This document shows positions 7,498 through 16,409 of a DNA stretch of 26,914 nt, in pieces (the first letter of the stretch is position 1; every line of letters begins with the position of its first letter). Source of the stretch: a virus; IMG/VR virus record IMGVR_UViG_3300018009_000015, positions 1 through 26,914 of that record, one strand, 5' to 3'. The translations under genes and the position numbers were made by a program. The notes under the pieces were generated by a model, which saw only the letters and a program-made list of their open reading frames with translations, ran no database searches and was not told the origin of the DNA.

Positions 7498-9789
7498 ATG
7501 GCAGAACTACCAGAATATCGCAAACAAAGAGCAATAGAACCAGCACCTGTAGTACAAGGCGTACGTGAAGCATACAATGCAACTGGTGAAGTTTCATCTA
7601 TGATTGCTGAAATTGGAAGTCAGATTGCACAAAATGCTGCAAATGAAATGGCTGCCATCAAAGGTCAACAAGCAGCTGAGAAAAATCCAGGAAAAAAATT
7701 ACTTCCAGCATGGACTGAAAGCGATAAACATTTTCAGGAAGCATTTAAGAAAGAAGCCTATAGCAATTCAGCATTCGCAGCAACGCAATTAATACAGAAG
7801 CAACAATTGCTTTTTGAGCAGAATCCTAGCACTTTCACATTACAACTGTACGAGAAGAATCTTATCCCAGGGCTGCAAAACATTATAAATAATTCCCCGG
7901 AAGGCATACGCAATCAATTGCAGAAATCTACAATGGAATCTTACAACCAGAGTTATTTCGATGCAACAAGAGCCGTGGTTGCAAAAAATCGTGCAGACAT
8001 GATTAGCAATACTAAAGCTCGAATTGATGAGAACTATAAGAATATATACAACAGTGCTAAAGATGGATTTGGCATAGATGCTAAGAATAAATATGACACT
8101 CTTATGGCTGACATCTCATCATTAAAGGCCAATGGAGGAGCTGATGCTCAGCAAATAGCCACCATGAAAGACACTGCCAAGAACATGTTGTCAACTGGTA
8201 AATATAACGGAATGGTTGCCACTGCATATAGAGGTGGAGAGCAAGATGCTGCTGATTTCATAAGAGATTTTGCAAATAATAAACCCTCCAATCGAACACC
8301 GATAGAACATGAATTCATTGTGAAGAATATGTTGAACGAATATACTAGATTGCAAGGAGAAAGTGCAGACAGCAAACATTTAGCATTAATGGACTATAAG
8401 AATGATATTGATCAAAACACATTAACGCCAACTAAATTAGCAGAAGCTCCACAAGTATTAGGTGATGCAGGATTCAAGCAATTCACAAAGGACTATAACA
8501 AAGCTGTCAGGGATAACGCTATTTCGGCTGAGATATCTTTTGCTGCATTTAATGGTCAACAGCTAGGCGGATATACCACAGAACAGGTAAACAAAGCATT
8601 TGATGGAACGGTAAAAGCTGCACAGCAAGCATATGCTGCTGCTGGCAAAGAATTTGGATATATACAAAGAATACAATTAGCTGAACCCTACAAAGATAAT
8701 AGACTACATATTGTTGGTGAAACCAGAAACAAAATATTGCGTGGTTCAGCTCAAGATATTGCTGAGGCGTCTATTGCAATTAAGCGATCTGACGCAAAAC
8801 AATCTGGTTATTTAGATGATATTGGAGATGAGGCTAGAGCAATAGCGGTGATGTTTGAGGTTAATTCTGTAGATAAGACTAAAAACATAGAAGATATTGC
8901 TGTAGAAACAAGGAAAAAAATAAGAGATATTTCTCCTGAAGACTTGAAGCAAAGAGGGATTAAATTTGCTCAAATGACAGCTAAATCAGGTGCGTGGATG
9001 AGCAGCAATCCTGGAGAAAAATACAAGTTGTATGATACGAATGCACTGCAAGATAAATTATCTAATGATCTGGGTTTTGGTCATTGGGTCGGCAGCCCAG
9101 ATAAAATTCCTACACAATTAGTTGCTGAATACAAAGCCGCGATGAAACATGGATATGACCTAACTGAAGATTTGGAATATGCTCACGATAACGCTATTAG
9201 ATTGCTGAAAATGAAATCCGGTAAATCTGACATTAATGGCGAATCTCGGCCAACACTTTTTCCATTGGAAAAAACATTCCCATTCAAATCTATCACTAGA
9301 TTGAGAAACGATGCTGTTGTCGAAATATCAGATAAATTTGTAGAGCAAGAAAAGTTATTCACTAAAGGGAAAACGTCAAGCTACTACAAGTTTGCCAACG
9401 ATGCATTGAAGCCTGGGCACAAGGAAAACTATATATACGACAACCCCGTATTCAACGGAAAAAAAATCAAGATTGTCAGAGTGTACAAAAATAGGAATAA
9501 TGAAACAGTGGAACAACCAGGATATATGGAAATTGGGTATGATCAGCTTACCGGAATCAACACGGGTGGAAATCAATTTCCATCATACCCCATTCAATTT
9601 GCTCCTGAAAAGGGTAAAACAATAGATATCTACGATCCAAATGAAACATCTGTAGAGTTGCGTTTTTATCCAGCGTTAGCTGACAAAAAAGAAGCTGAGA
9701 TAAAGAAGAATAGAATCATTCATGACAAATTTCGGAAGATAGCATTTCAATTAGAGTTAGATGCAGACTTTGAGTTCGGCGAAAGATAG
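7498..9789 (+). CDS. Internal virion protein C-like ejection protein (763 aa)
   Basis: This large, hydrophilic, mostly alpha-helical protein has no signal peptide or membrane span. It begins 'MAELPEYRKQRAIEPAP' and then has an Ala/Gln/Met-rich helix (residues about 20-60), a common opening of podovirus gp15-like internal proteins. T7 gp15 is 747 aa, close to this length. It sits between the gp14-like and gp16-like genes, as in T7, where gp15 and gp16 form the periplasmic conduit and genome-pulling assembly. No catalytic motif is visible. The assignment depends on order, length and composition rather than on a clear domain. The Shine-Dalgarno is weak (GGAT at 7487-7490). The stop lies 9 nt before the next start, so the two are coupled. 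Confidence 0.7.
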   Translation: MAELPEYRKQRAIEPAPVVQGVREAYNATGEVSSMIAEIGSQIAQNAANEMAAIKGQQAAEKNPGKKLLPAWTESDKHFQEAFKKEAYSNSAFAATQLIQKQQLLFEQNPSTFTLQLYEKNLIPGLQNIINNSPEGIRNQLQKSTMESYNQSYFDATRAVVAKNRADMISNTKARIDENYKNIYNSAKDGFGIDAKNKYDTLMADISSLKANGGADAQQIATMKDTAKNMLSTGKYNGMVATAYRGGEQDAADFIRDFANNKPSNRTPIEHEFIVKNMLNEYTRLQGESADSKHLALMDYKNDIDQNTLTPTKLAEAPQVLGDAGFKQFTKDYNKAVRDNAISAEISFAAFNGQQLGGYTTEQVNKAFDGTVKAAQQAYAAAGKEFGYIQRIQLAEPYKDNRLHIVGETRNKILRGSAQDIAEASIAIKRSDAKQSGYLDDIGDEARAIAVMFEVNSVDKTKNIEDIAVETRKKIRDISPEDLKQRGIKFAQMTAKSGAWMSSNPGEKYKLYDTNALQDKLSNDLGFGHWVGSPDKIPTQLVAEYKAAMKHGYDLTEDLEYAHDNAIRLLKMKSGKSDINGESRPTLFPLEKTFPFKSITRLRNDAVVEISDKFVEQEKLFTKGKTSSYYKFANDALKPGHKENYIYDNPVFNGKKIKIVRVYKNRNNETVEQPGYMEIGYDQLTGINTGGNQFPSYPIQFAPEKGKTIDIYDPNETSVELRFYPALADKKEAEIKKNRIIHDKFRKIAFQLELDADFEFGER

Positions 9790-9798
9790 GAAACACGT

Positions 9799-12700
9799 AT
9801 GATCGTAGGCAGAAACGAACTAGAGGTGGGATTTTCTACTCCAACAGACTATACCGCAGAAGAACCAGAAGAAAAAAAATTATCAACTTTTGGTGAAACA
9901 TTGCTCATGGTAGCTAAATCAAATATATTACCTCTCCACAACGAAATACAAGGCCTGAAAAACTCCAAGGCTACATGGGCATACCTAAGAAGATTTAATG
10001 AAGGAATTAACGCGTTCTCATTCCTGAAAAATGTAATCAAGCCATTGATGGTTCCGTTGCCTATGGATCAACCATTTGAGGTTCAAGTAGACGATCTACT
10101 ACACTTTCCCGAAAAACATTGGCCATATCTATTAGATTCGATCAACACTGAAGACCTAGAAAGCAGAAAAAATAAACTAAATAGAGAATACAATGATATA
10201 CGTCTCATTAACACATTGGGAACATTTGAGAAGTTGTTGTTGGGAGCAACAAATATGGCCATCAGCCCTAGCACATATCTATCGGGTGGATTAACGGCAT
10301 TTCGTGGAGCCATTCAAGGGGCTACTGTATTGCAGTCGGCATACAATGTCGCTAAAGCAGTTGCCCCAAAAGTTGCATTAAGTTCAGCTATTACCAATTT
10401 ACCGTCATATCTCAACAGACCAACAATAAGTGAAGAAGATTATTTGCTAGGAACCTTGGTTAATGCTGTTGTTGCCGGGGCTGCGTATGGGTTAGGTGGT
10501 GCTGGACAACATGCATTACAGTCTAATGTAAGAGTTGCTATGGTTGCTGACTACAAGTACAACCCAAATGTAACTCACGTTGTTAGCGGAAAAACTGGAA
10601 AGATGACAGGGGCACACGTTCATTTTACTGATGAAAATGGAATGGTCACCACCTCATCCACGCCTGCAAAAACTACAGCAGTCAACGTACCATCGATACC
10701 TACAAGAGAAGATTTGCTTGCACAACTAGCAGCTCAAGCTGAAAAGATGAAGGCTAATGGTGTGACCATGGAGGAGTTGGAATTAATCCACAACGAAGCA
10801 AATAAATTATTGGGTCAAGCTAAGGAGGAAACTATACCCCTAACTCCATCGGAAAAACTTCATCAACAAGCAACAGCACTGTTGCAAGAAAATAGCAACC
10901 TAAGCAACCTCACAGAGGAACAAATTCTTACATTAACTGAAAATGAATTATCGCAATACTATAAACACAACATAAATGGAGTTAACGATACCTTCATGAA
11001 GACGTTTGGGTTTGCTGCGTTACCTGTAGTGAAAGGATTAACCAGTCCATTTCCTGTCGTGAAAGAATTCACACAAAAATTATTTGGCAGCAATTTCATC
11101 ATAAGTAATATGACCCATCCTGACATACAGGAAGTAGAGAAGAAAATATTTGCTATCAAAAATCGGATAAAGAAAGTTGCTATCACTTCTCCATCAGATA
11201 AGGAATATCTGCAAGCAGAACTAGCTTCCCTGAAAGCTGAAAGAAAAGAAGTAATTCAACGGCTTGATAGAGAAGGATTACTGTATAGCGGTACACCAGA
11301 AAATTTGCCATCAGCTCAAAGAGAAGCTGCCGTTTGGGTCAATGATTTTCATTTTCTCATGTATGAATTTAGGCAAGATTATCTCAAATATATTGGACTT
11401 GGAGATATAGAAACTAACTTACCGTTTGTGGACTTGTACGCAAAAGCCAAACAAGTGCTAACTCACTCCAACAAAGGCAGGACAGCAACCCAACAAGCAC
11501 TTGATTCCGCATTACATCAAGCTTATGCCAGCGGGGATGTTCAAACTATTATGGACATACACAAAAATCCTGATTTTGAGGCTGGCGATGCTATATTGAG
11601 TTGGGAGGATATGGGAAAAGAAGTTTGCTATGCACTAAGGCGCAACGAACAATCCAGGATACCTCTTGCCGCTGAAACCGCCAGAAAACTTAGACAAAAA
11701 ATATTCAACCCACTACTGAAACGAGCCAGAGAATTAAATGTTTTACCTGAGTATATGGATGATTCTACTGCCATTAGCTATTTATGTAGGGTGATGGATA
11801 AAGAAAAACTAACCGATATAGGCAGGGAAAATCTTATTAAAAGATTAACCATTTATGCAAATGGGTTGAATATGAAAACATCAGCAATAAGAAAACCTAT
11901 AGAAGACATCATCAAAGAAGCTAAAGACACACAAATTCAAATCAAGGATGAAATAGCAAAAGGCGACAAGAAAGATAAATTGCTACTTCATAGTTTGATG
12001 AATAAATTGCAATCTGCACGAAAACAAAAGATTCGACTACGAGATGAACTACAACAAAAAATTGATACTGGCACATTAGATTTGACAAAGGATGAAGTAG
12101 ATAACTATGGTCTTACTCAAGCATCATTAATCGACTCACGCTTCTCGTTAACTGCCGTACAGAAGAAAGAGTATGATGAGTTAACTAAAGATTTAGACAC
12201 TGCAAGAGAAGATTTAGCTCAACTGAAAAAAAACGCACTTGCAGAAGAAATGAAGTTGTTAGGTGAAGAAATAAAGCAAGAGCTGACATCGATATCCAAT
12301 GAAATAAAAAAAGAAAAAAACTCCCTCAAAAAAAAAGAAGCTAAACAACGCTTCATCATCACCAAGGATTATACGCAAAAAATAAACACCTTGAACAAAG
12401 AGCTTGAAATAGATCTAAAGAAGATAGACAAAGACAACAAACAAGAAATGAAGTCTTTGCAACAACAAGTGAAAGAAGAATATGCAAGACTAAATAAATC
12501 TCAACGTATAAATATCACAGAAAAAAACAAGCAAATTGTAGAACAACAAATAAAAGAATATGCCAGCACAATTGATGTGCTAGAAAAAAAAATAAATGAG
12601 CTTCCAAAAATAACCAATCAATTGATCAAAGATATTACCTCGTCAACCAAAAAAAGAATAAAAGAGTTGGAAGCCACAGCAAAGGAATTACACAAAGATA

Positions 12701-14787
12701 TACAAGATGAAACGAATACCAAAATAACCAACTTGGAAAACGCAAAAAGAAAAGAACTAGATTTTTTGGATATGCAAGAAAAAGAAGATATAGCTACACT
12801 AAACGCCACAGCAAAAGACACACAAAAGAAAACCAAAGAAGAAATATTAGCTGAACAAAATAATCTCAAGCAACAAATAAAACTCCACAAACAAGAAATA
12901 CAAAGAAAACTTGATGCTGGAGAGGTAAGCGAAGATCTCTACACTATTAATAACGCTGGAAAAAAAGTGCTAAAAAAATTAAACAAAACTCCACTCAAAC
13001 AAATAGCTGGCAAAATCAAGCAACCAGCAATCTATGCTGAAAATGTAGTAGACACATGGAAGGGTCACAACGAAAGTCAAATGTCTGGTGAAATGTTTGG
13101 GGCAATAAGACGCGGAGGAGGTGTTCCAAAGTCAACTAAAACAAGAACAGCACTATGTACTGATTATTGGATAGAAGATTATTTCCTAAACGATCCTCAA
13201 ATGATCATTGGTTCATATGTGGCTAACATGTCTAACTATCTTGCGTTGGAAAATTTATTCCAACAATATGGGGAAAAACTAGGAGTAAAAGGCAAAGTCA
13301 CAGCAGATAATGGTGAAACCTATTTGGTCAAAGAGTTGAAGCAAAGCTATCAATTGAAAAGACAAGAGATAATTAGCAAATATAGTAAGCTCGAGAAAGA
13401 AAACTATCAGAGGGAAATAAATAAAACATTAACTAATCAGCAGAATCGCAAGAAAGAATTGACTGATTTAGATAATTTATTCAAAGAATATAAAACATTT
13501 ATCAAGGAATCTCTACAAATATACAGAGGAGACTATGGTACACCAACATCTGATGCTGGCCACAAAGCTGCTGAATATTCGAGAAATTTGACACGATACG
13601 CATCTGCAACAATGTTGGGTGGAACTGTTTTAATGATGGTTGGAGATATGATAATGCCAATGTTCAAGAGCGGTCCATGGAGACACATTGTGGATGGTCT
13701 GATCCCAATGGTTGGGAGCTTGTTGATGCATCCATTAACAGCTACAGATGCATTCAAGGATGCTAATGTTGGGATTAGCATGGCATCGTCCTCATCAAGA
13801 GCAAGAGTATTCGGTGAAATAAGCCAGCAAAATTTTCGTTCCTCACGTAGAGCATCTATCATATTTGAGAATGCGTCTAAGTTTGGTATGAATGCCTCAC
13901 TATTAGCTCCAGTTGTAGACTTCTGTGAAACCGCTGCTGGATTTACAGCATCTGCTAGATTAATTAGATTAATAGACAAATATTTCAGCAAGGGCAGTTT
14001 GGTCACCAATAGTAATGGTAAACAAGTTTGGGCATCTTCTGCAAGATTCTCCAGAAAAGATCTGGAATGGCTACAATCTACTGGATTTGACATAAATAAA
14101 TATGGTGAACGCGTAAGAAAAATGTTGGAAAAGTACAAAGAAAAAAGATGGACAGGATATATACCGCATGAATCCAAATGGACAGACCTTGAAGCAGCAC
14201 AACATTTCAGAATGTTTATCACCAAGGAAGTTGATGCAACCCAAAATCGCTCTGGCAAAGGAGATAAACCATATTGGACCCAGTCTCCAATTGGTAGAAT
14301 TCTTGCACAATTTCAATCGTGGTTTTTTGGAGCTACAAATAATTTCACCATTCCACTTATTCAACGACCAGACATGGAGAAAATAATATGGGCCATGTTG
14401 AGTTTGGCAGCAGCAGCTGTTGTTGGACCACTTAGAGATATGGCTGCTGGCAGAAAACCAGATCTTAGTGCTAAAAAGTTGTGGATAGAGGCTCTTGCCG
14501 GATCTGGGATAGGTGGATATCAATTAGACTTGATCATCAAGATGAATGCATTACTGAAAAACCCATGGGGAGTTATGCCAGGTAGATATGATCGGAAAAC
14601 ATTTACTGGCATGGCATTTGGTGCTGGTGGTGGCATCCTAGATACTGCATTCTCATTAGCATCAGCAGTTGCCAAAGGAAATATAAACAACAAGGTTGGC
14701 AGAAAAGCGATCAAGATGATTCCTGGAATGGAAACAGTGTACACCAAACAAGCTCTCAATGAAATTTTTGGAACTGAGCCAGAATAA
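9799..14787 (+). CDS. Giant internal virion protein D-like ejection protein (1662 aa)
   Basis: The protein is the size and position of a T7 gp16-type ejection protein (T7 gp16 is 1318 aa). Hydrophobic stretches occur near residues 135-165, 215-240 and 1530-1550. A long, highly charged Lys/Glu/Gln coiled coil covers about 697-1044, and a second covers about 1177-1240. The C-terminus contains a Gly/Ala-rich segment followed by 'AIKMIPGMETVYTKQALNEI', matching the usual 'PG...WYTRLAL..L' end of podovirus internal virion proteins. I see no transglycosylase active-site motif at the N-terminus, unlike T7 gp16; a separate lysozyme-like gene lies at 19796. The coiled-coil DNA is strongly purine-rich with A-runs of 7-9, unlike its neighbours. 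AGGA at 9787-9790 serves as ribosome site. Confidence 0.78.
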   Translation: MIVGRNELEVGFSTPTDYTAEEPEEKKLSTFGETLLMVAKSNILPLHNEIQGLKNSKATWAYLRRFNEGINAFSFLKNVIKPLMVPLPMDQPFEVQVDDLLHFPEKHWPYLLDSINTEDLESRKNKLNREYNDIRLINTLGTFEKLLLGATNMAISPSTYLSGGLTAFRGAIQGATVLQSAYNVAKAVAPKVALSSAITNLPSYLNRPTISEEDYLLGTLVNAVVAGAAYGLGGAGQHALQSNVRVAMVADYKYNPNVTHVVSGKTGKMTGAHVHFTDENGMVTTSSTPAKTTAVNVPSIPTREDLLAQLAAQAEKMKANGVTMEELELIHNEANKLLGQAKEETIPLTPSEKLHQQATALLQENSNLSNLTEEQILTLTENELSQYYKHNINGVNDTFMKTFGFAALPVVKGLTSPFPVVKEFTQKLFGSNFIISNMTHPDIQEVEKKIFAIKNRIKKVAITSPSDKEYLQAELASLKAERKEVIQRLDREGLLYSGTPENLPSAQREAAVWVNDFHFLMYEFRQDYLKYIGLGDIETNLPFVDLYAKAKQVLTHSNKGRTATQQALDSALHQAYASGDVQTIMDIHKNPDFEAGDAILSWEDMGKEVCYALRRNEQSRIPLAAETARKLRQKIFNPLLKRARELNVLPEYMDDSTAISYLCRVMDKEKLTDIGRENLIKRLTIYANGLNMKTSAIRKPIEDIIKEAKDTQIQIKDEIAKGDKKDKLLLHSLMNKLQSARKQKIRLRDELQQKIDTGTLDLTKDEVDNYGLTQASLIDSRFSLTAVQKKEYDELTKDLDTAREDLAQLKKNALAEEMKLLGEEIKQELTSISNEIKKEKNSLKKKEAKQRFIITKDYTQKINTLNKELEIDLKKIDKDNKQEMKSLQQQVKEEYARLNKSQRINITEKNKQIVEQQIKEYASTIDVLEKKINELPKITNQLIKDITSSTKKRIKELEATAKELHKDIQDETNTKITNLENAKRKELDFLDMQEKEDIATLNATAKDTQKKTKEEILAEQNNLKQQIKLHKQEIQRKLDAGEVSEDLYTINNAGKKVLKKLNKTPLKQIAGKIKQPAIYAENVVDTWKGHNESQMSGEMFGAIRRGGGVPKSTKTRTALCTDYWIEDYFLNDPQMIIGSYVANMSNYLALENLFQQYGEKLGVKGKVTADNGETYLVKELKQSYQLKRQEIISKYSKLEKENYQREINKTLTNQQNRKKELTDLDNLFKEYKTFIKESLQIYRGDYGTPTSDAGHKAAEYSRNLTRYASATMLGGTVLMMVGDMIMPMFKSGPWRHIVDGLIPMVGSLLMHPLTATDAFKDANVGISMASSSSRARVFGEISQQNFRSSRRASIIFENASKFGMNASLLAPVVDFCETAAGFTASARLIRLIDKYFSKGSLVTNSNGKQVWASSARFSRKDLEWLQSTGFDINKYGERVRKMLEKYKEKRWTGYIPHESKWTDLEAAQHFRMFITKEVDATQNRSGKGDKPYWTQSPIGRILAQFQSWFFGATNNFTIPLIQRPDMEKIIWAMLSLAAAAVVGPLRDMAAGRKPDLSAKKLWIEALAGSGIGGYQLDLIIKMNALLKNPWGVMPGRYDRKTFTGMAFGAGGGILDTAFSLASAVAKGNINNKVGRKAIKMIPGMETVYTKQALNEIFGTEPE

Positions 14788-14850
14788 ATACAAAAAAACA
14801 GTATATACTGTATAAATAATATACGTATCAGCGAAAGGGAATTTGCATAC
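14788..14850 (+). promoter_or_regulatory. Intergenic palindrome and promoter-like region before fibre genes
   Basis: ACAGTATATACTGT (14798-14811) is a perfect 14-bp palindrome that contains TATACT (14804-14809). It is followed at once by an A+T-rich TATAAATAAT. This could be a late promoter or operator for the two downstream fibre genes. AAAGGG at 14835-14840 provides a ribosome site for the start at 14851, with a slightly long spacer. Confidence 0.4.
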
Positions 14851-16392
14851 ATGATACCTATCAAAACAGATCAAACAGGATTAATCCAGTATCAAGCCGC
14901 AGCAGGTGATGGATCCACTACAGCTAACGCCTTCGGTGTGCCATTCTACATCTATGATGTCGCAGGGCTAAATGTTTATCTCACTCCAGCGGGTACATTA
15001 GCCAATGATGCTGCCAACCTATTGGTGTATGGCACTGATTGCTTCGGCGGAAGCTACGCTACTCCAATTAGCGGTAATTATGGGTTTATTCAATTAACTG
15101 CTGCCTCATTCCCTACTGGTGCAAATGCTGGGGACATCATCACTATATTCTATGACTTCGGTTCAGCAACTATTGTTCCACAGTATCCATTATGTTCTAC
15201 AGCTGACATAGTGATTGATGGTATATTGCCAGCACTACCTCCTGGTTGCACGTGGGTAAAGAATTCAACTGGCACACAAATCCTGGCAGCTCCTTTATCT
15301 AGCACATCTGCTGTCACGCTGCCTACTGTGTCTGGTAGTGTATCTATATTCACTAATACCACTGGCAGTACGCAAAGCAGCAATGTAGTGCTAGCTCCTG
15401 CTACTGTTGATGCCGTTAGCTATGATGATGTGTCGGGTATTCGCAACCTGATTGCCGAGGGAATGATCACCGCTGACGACTTGAATGTTCTCTCTGTGGC
15501 AACAGTTCCTGCGCTGGTGGTGAGGTCTTCCCTTTCAATCTATGACCAGAATAACGATAACCAAACAATCATATTCGGCCCCGGAACCTTTGAAGCGAAC
15601 ATTGGCTACTATTTACCTACACATCAAGCAAGTGTGTTGGGTTCACTCCTATCAAATGATTCCACCGGAAAGCTCTCTTGGATGCCACAGACCAGCATTA
15701 CCTCAGTTGGAGCTATCACATCTGGCACATGGAACGCAGGAGCTATCAATTCTTCTGGAAATATCAGCGCATTAGGTGCTGTAGATGGAAACACAGGATT
15801 CTTTCCTGCATCTGTGGAAAGTCATTCATTTGTGGTCACAGACCTCACCACACCAACAAATTTATCTACAACTATCCAAGGTCCAGCTAACTATGGCGGC
15901 AACTACACGTACACGCTGCCAACAACTATGGGGTCAGCAAAAAGTGTGCTAGCCATCTCTACAGTGACCAGCAATGTTGCCCAACTAGCTTGGAATCCAC
16001 TGCCTCAAGCTGTGAGAGCGTGGGTGAGATTCAGTACATCCCCGATTCCTGGCGGCTACATGGTAAACATTGCCAGTGACAGCTCGTATAACGTAGCAGC
16101 AGTAAGTAGAATAAGTGCTGGTATCTATGATGTGAACTTTTCTACCCCATTTTCTTCTGGCACATCCTATTGCTGGAACGCAACTGGATATAGCGCCAGC
16201 AACAGCGGAGTAAACGTCGGCATCTTCAACATCTTGCAGCTAGATTCCAGTTGGAGTTTGGGAGTCAATCCACAAGCGGGAAGTTGCGTGTTTGGTCTCT
16301 ACAATGATAGTGGACAGCTATCTGACCCATTACTTCCTAACACACCTCCAGCAGTAGCTCCAACAGTCTGCATTTCATTTTTTGGTACCTAG
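14851..16392 (+). CDS. Tail fibre protein with T7-like anchor domain (513 aa)
   Basis: Residues about 10-100 form a virion-anchoring domain like the T7 gp17 N-terminus ('VPFYIYDVAGLNVYLTPAG', then 'YGTD'). It is clearly paralogous to the start of the next gene. A shaft-like Ser/Thr/Gly-rich region follows. It holds 'AITSGTWNAGAI' and 'YTYTLPTTMGSAKSVL...LAW', modules shared with the fibre at 37. The C-terminal approximately 125 residues begin 'VRAWVRFSTSP' and contain 'YNVAAVSRISAGIYDVNFS'. This is the widespread phage fibre tip fold ('AWVNF...sfNVssi...G.Y.v.F') that carries receptor-contact variation. It is followed after 17 nt by another fibre. Host-range determinant is inferred. Confidence 0.82.
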   Translation: MIPIKTDQTGLIQYQAAAGDGSTTANAFGVPFYIYDVAGLNVYLTPAGTLANDAANLLVYGTDCFGGSYATPISGNYGFIQLTAASFPTGANAGDIITIFYDFGSATIVPQYPLCSTADIVIDGILPALPPGCTWVKNSTGTQILAAPLSSTSAVTLPTVSGSVSIFTNTTGSTQSSNVVLAPATVDAVSYDDVSGIRNLIAEGMITADDLNVLSVATVPALVVRSSLSIYDQNNDNQTIIFGPGTFEANIGYYLPTHQASVLGSLLSNDSTGKLSWMPQTSITSVGAITSGTWNAGAINSSGNISALGAVDGNTGFFPASVESHSFVVTDLTTPTNLSTTIQGPANYGGNYTYTLPTTMGSAKSVLAISTVTSNVAQLAWNPLPQAVRAWVRFSTSPIPGGYMVNIASDSSYNVAAVSRISAGIYDVNFSTPFSSGTSYCWNATGYSASNSGVNVGIFNILQLDSSWSLGVNPQAGSCVFGLYNDSGQLSDPLLPNTPPAVAPTVCISFFGT

Positions 16393-16409
16393 CACAAGGA
16401 CATTCACAC

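Noticed and set aside
12306-12336. Programmed -1 frameshift at the A-runs
   Set aside because: The zero frame is a long continuous gene, and I see no extended alternative frame or clear downstream stimulatory structure.
13533-14258. A 241-residue minus-strand frame inside the giant ejection protein
   Set aside because: It is wholly antisense to a well-supported gene, shows no domain or ribosome site, and its composition is that of a shadow frame.
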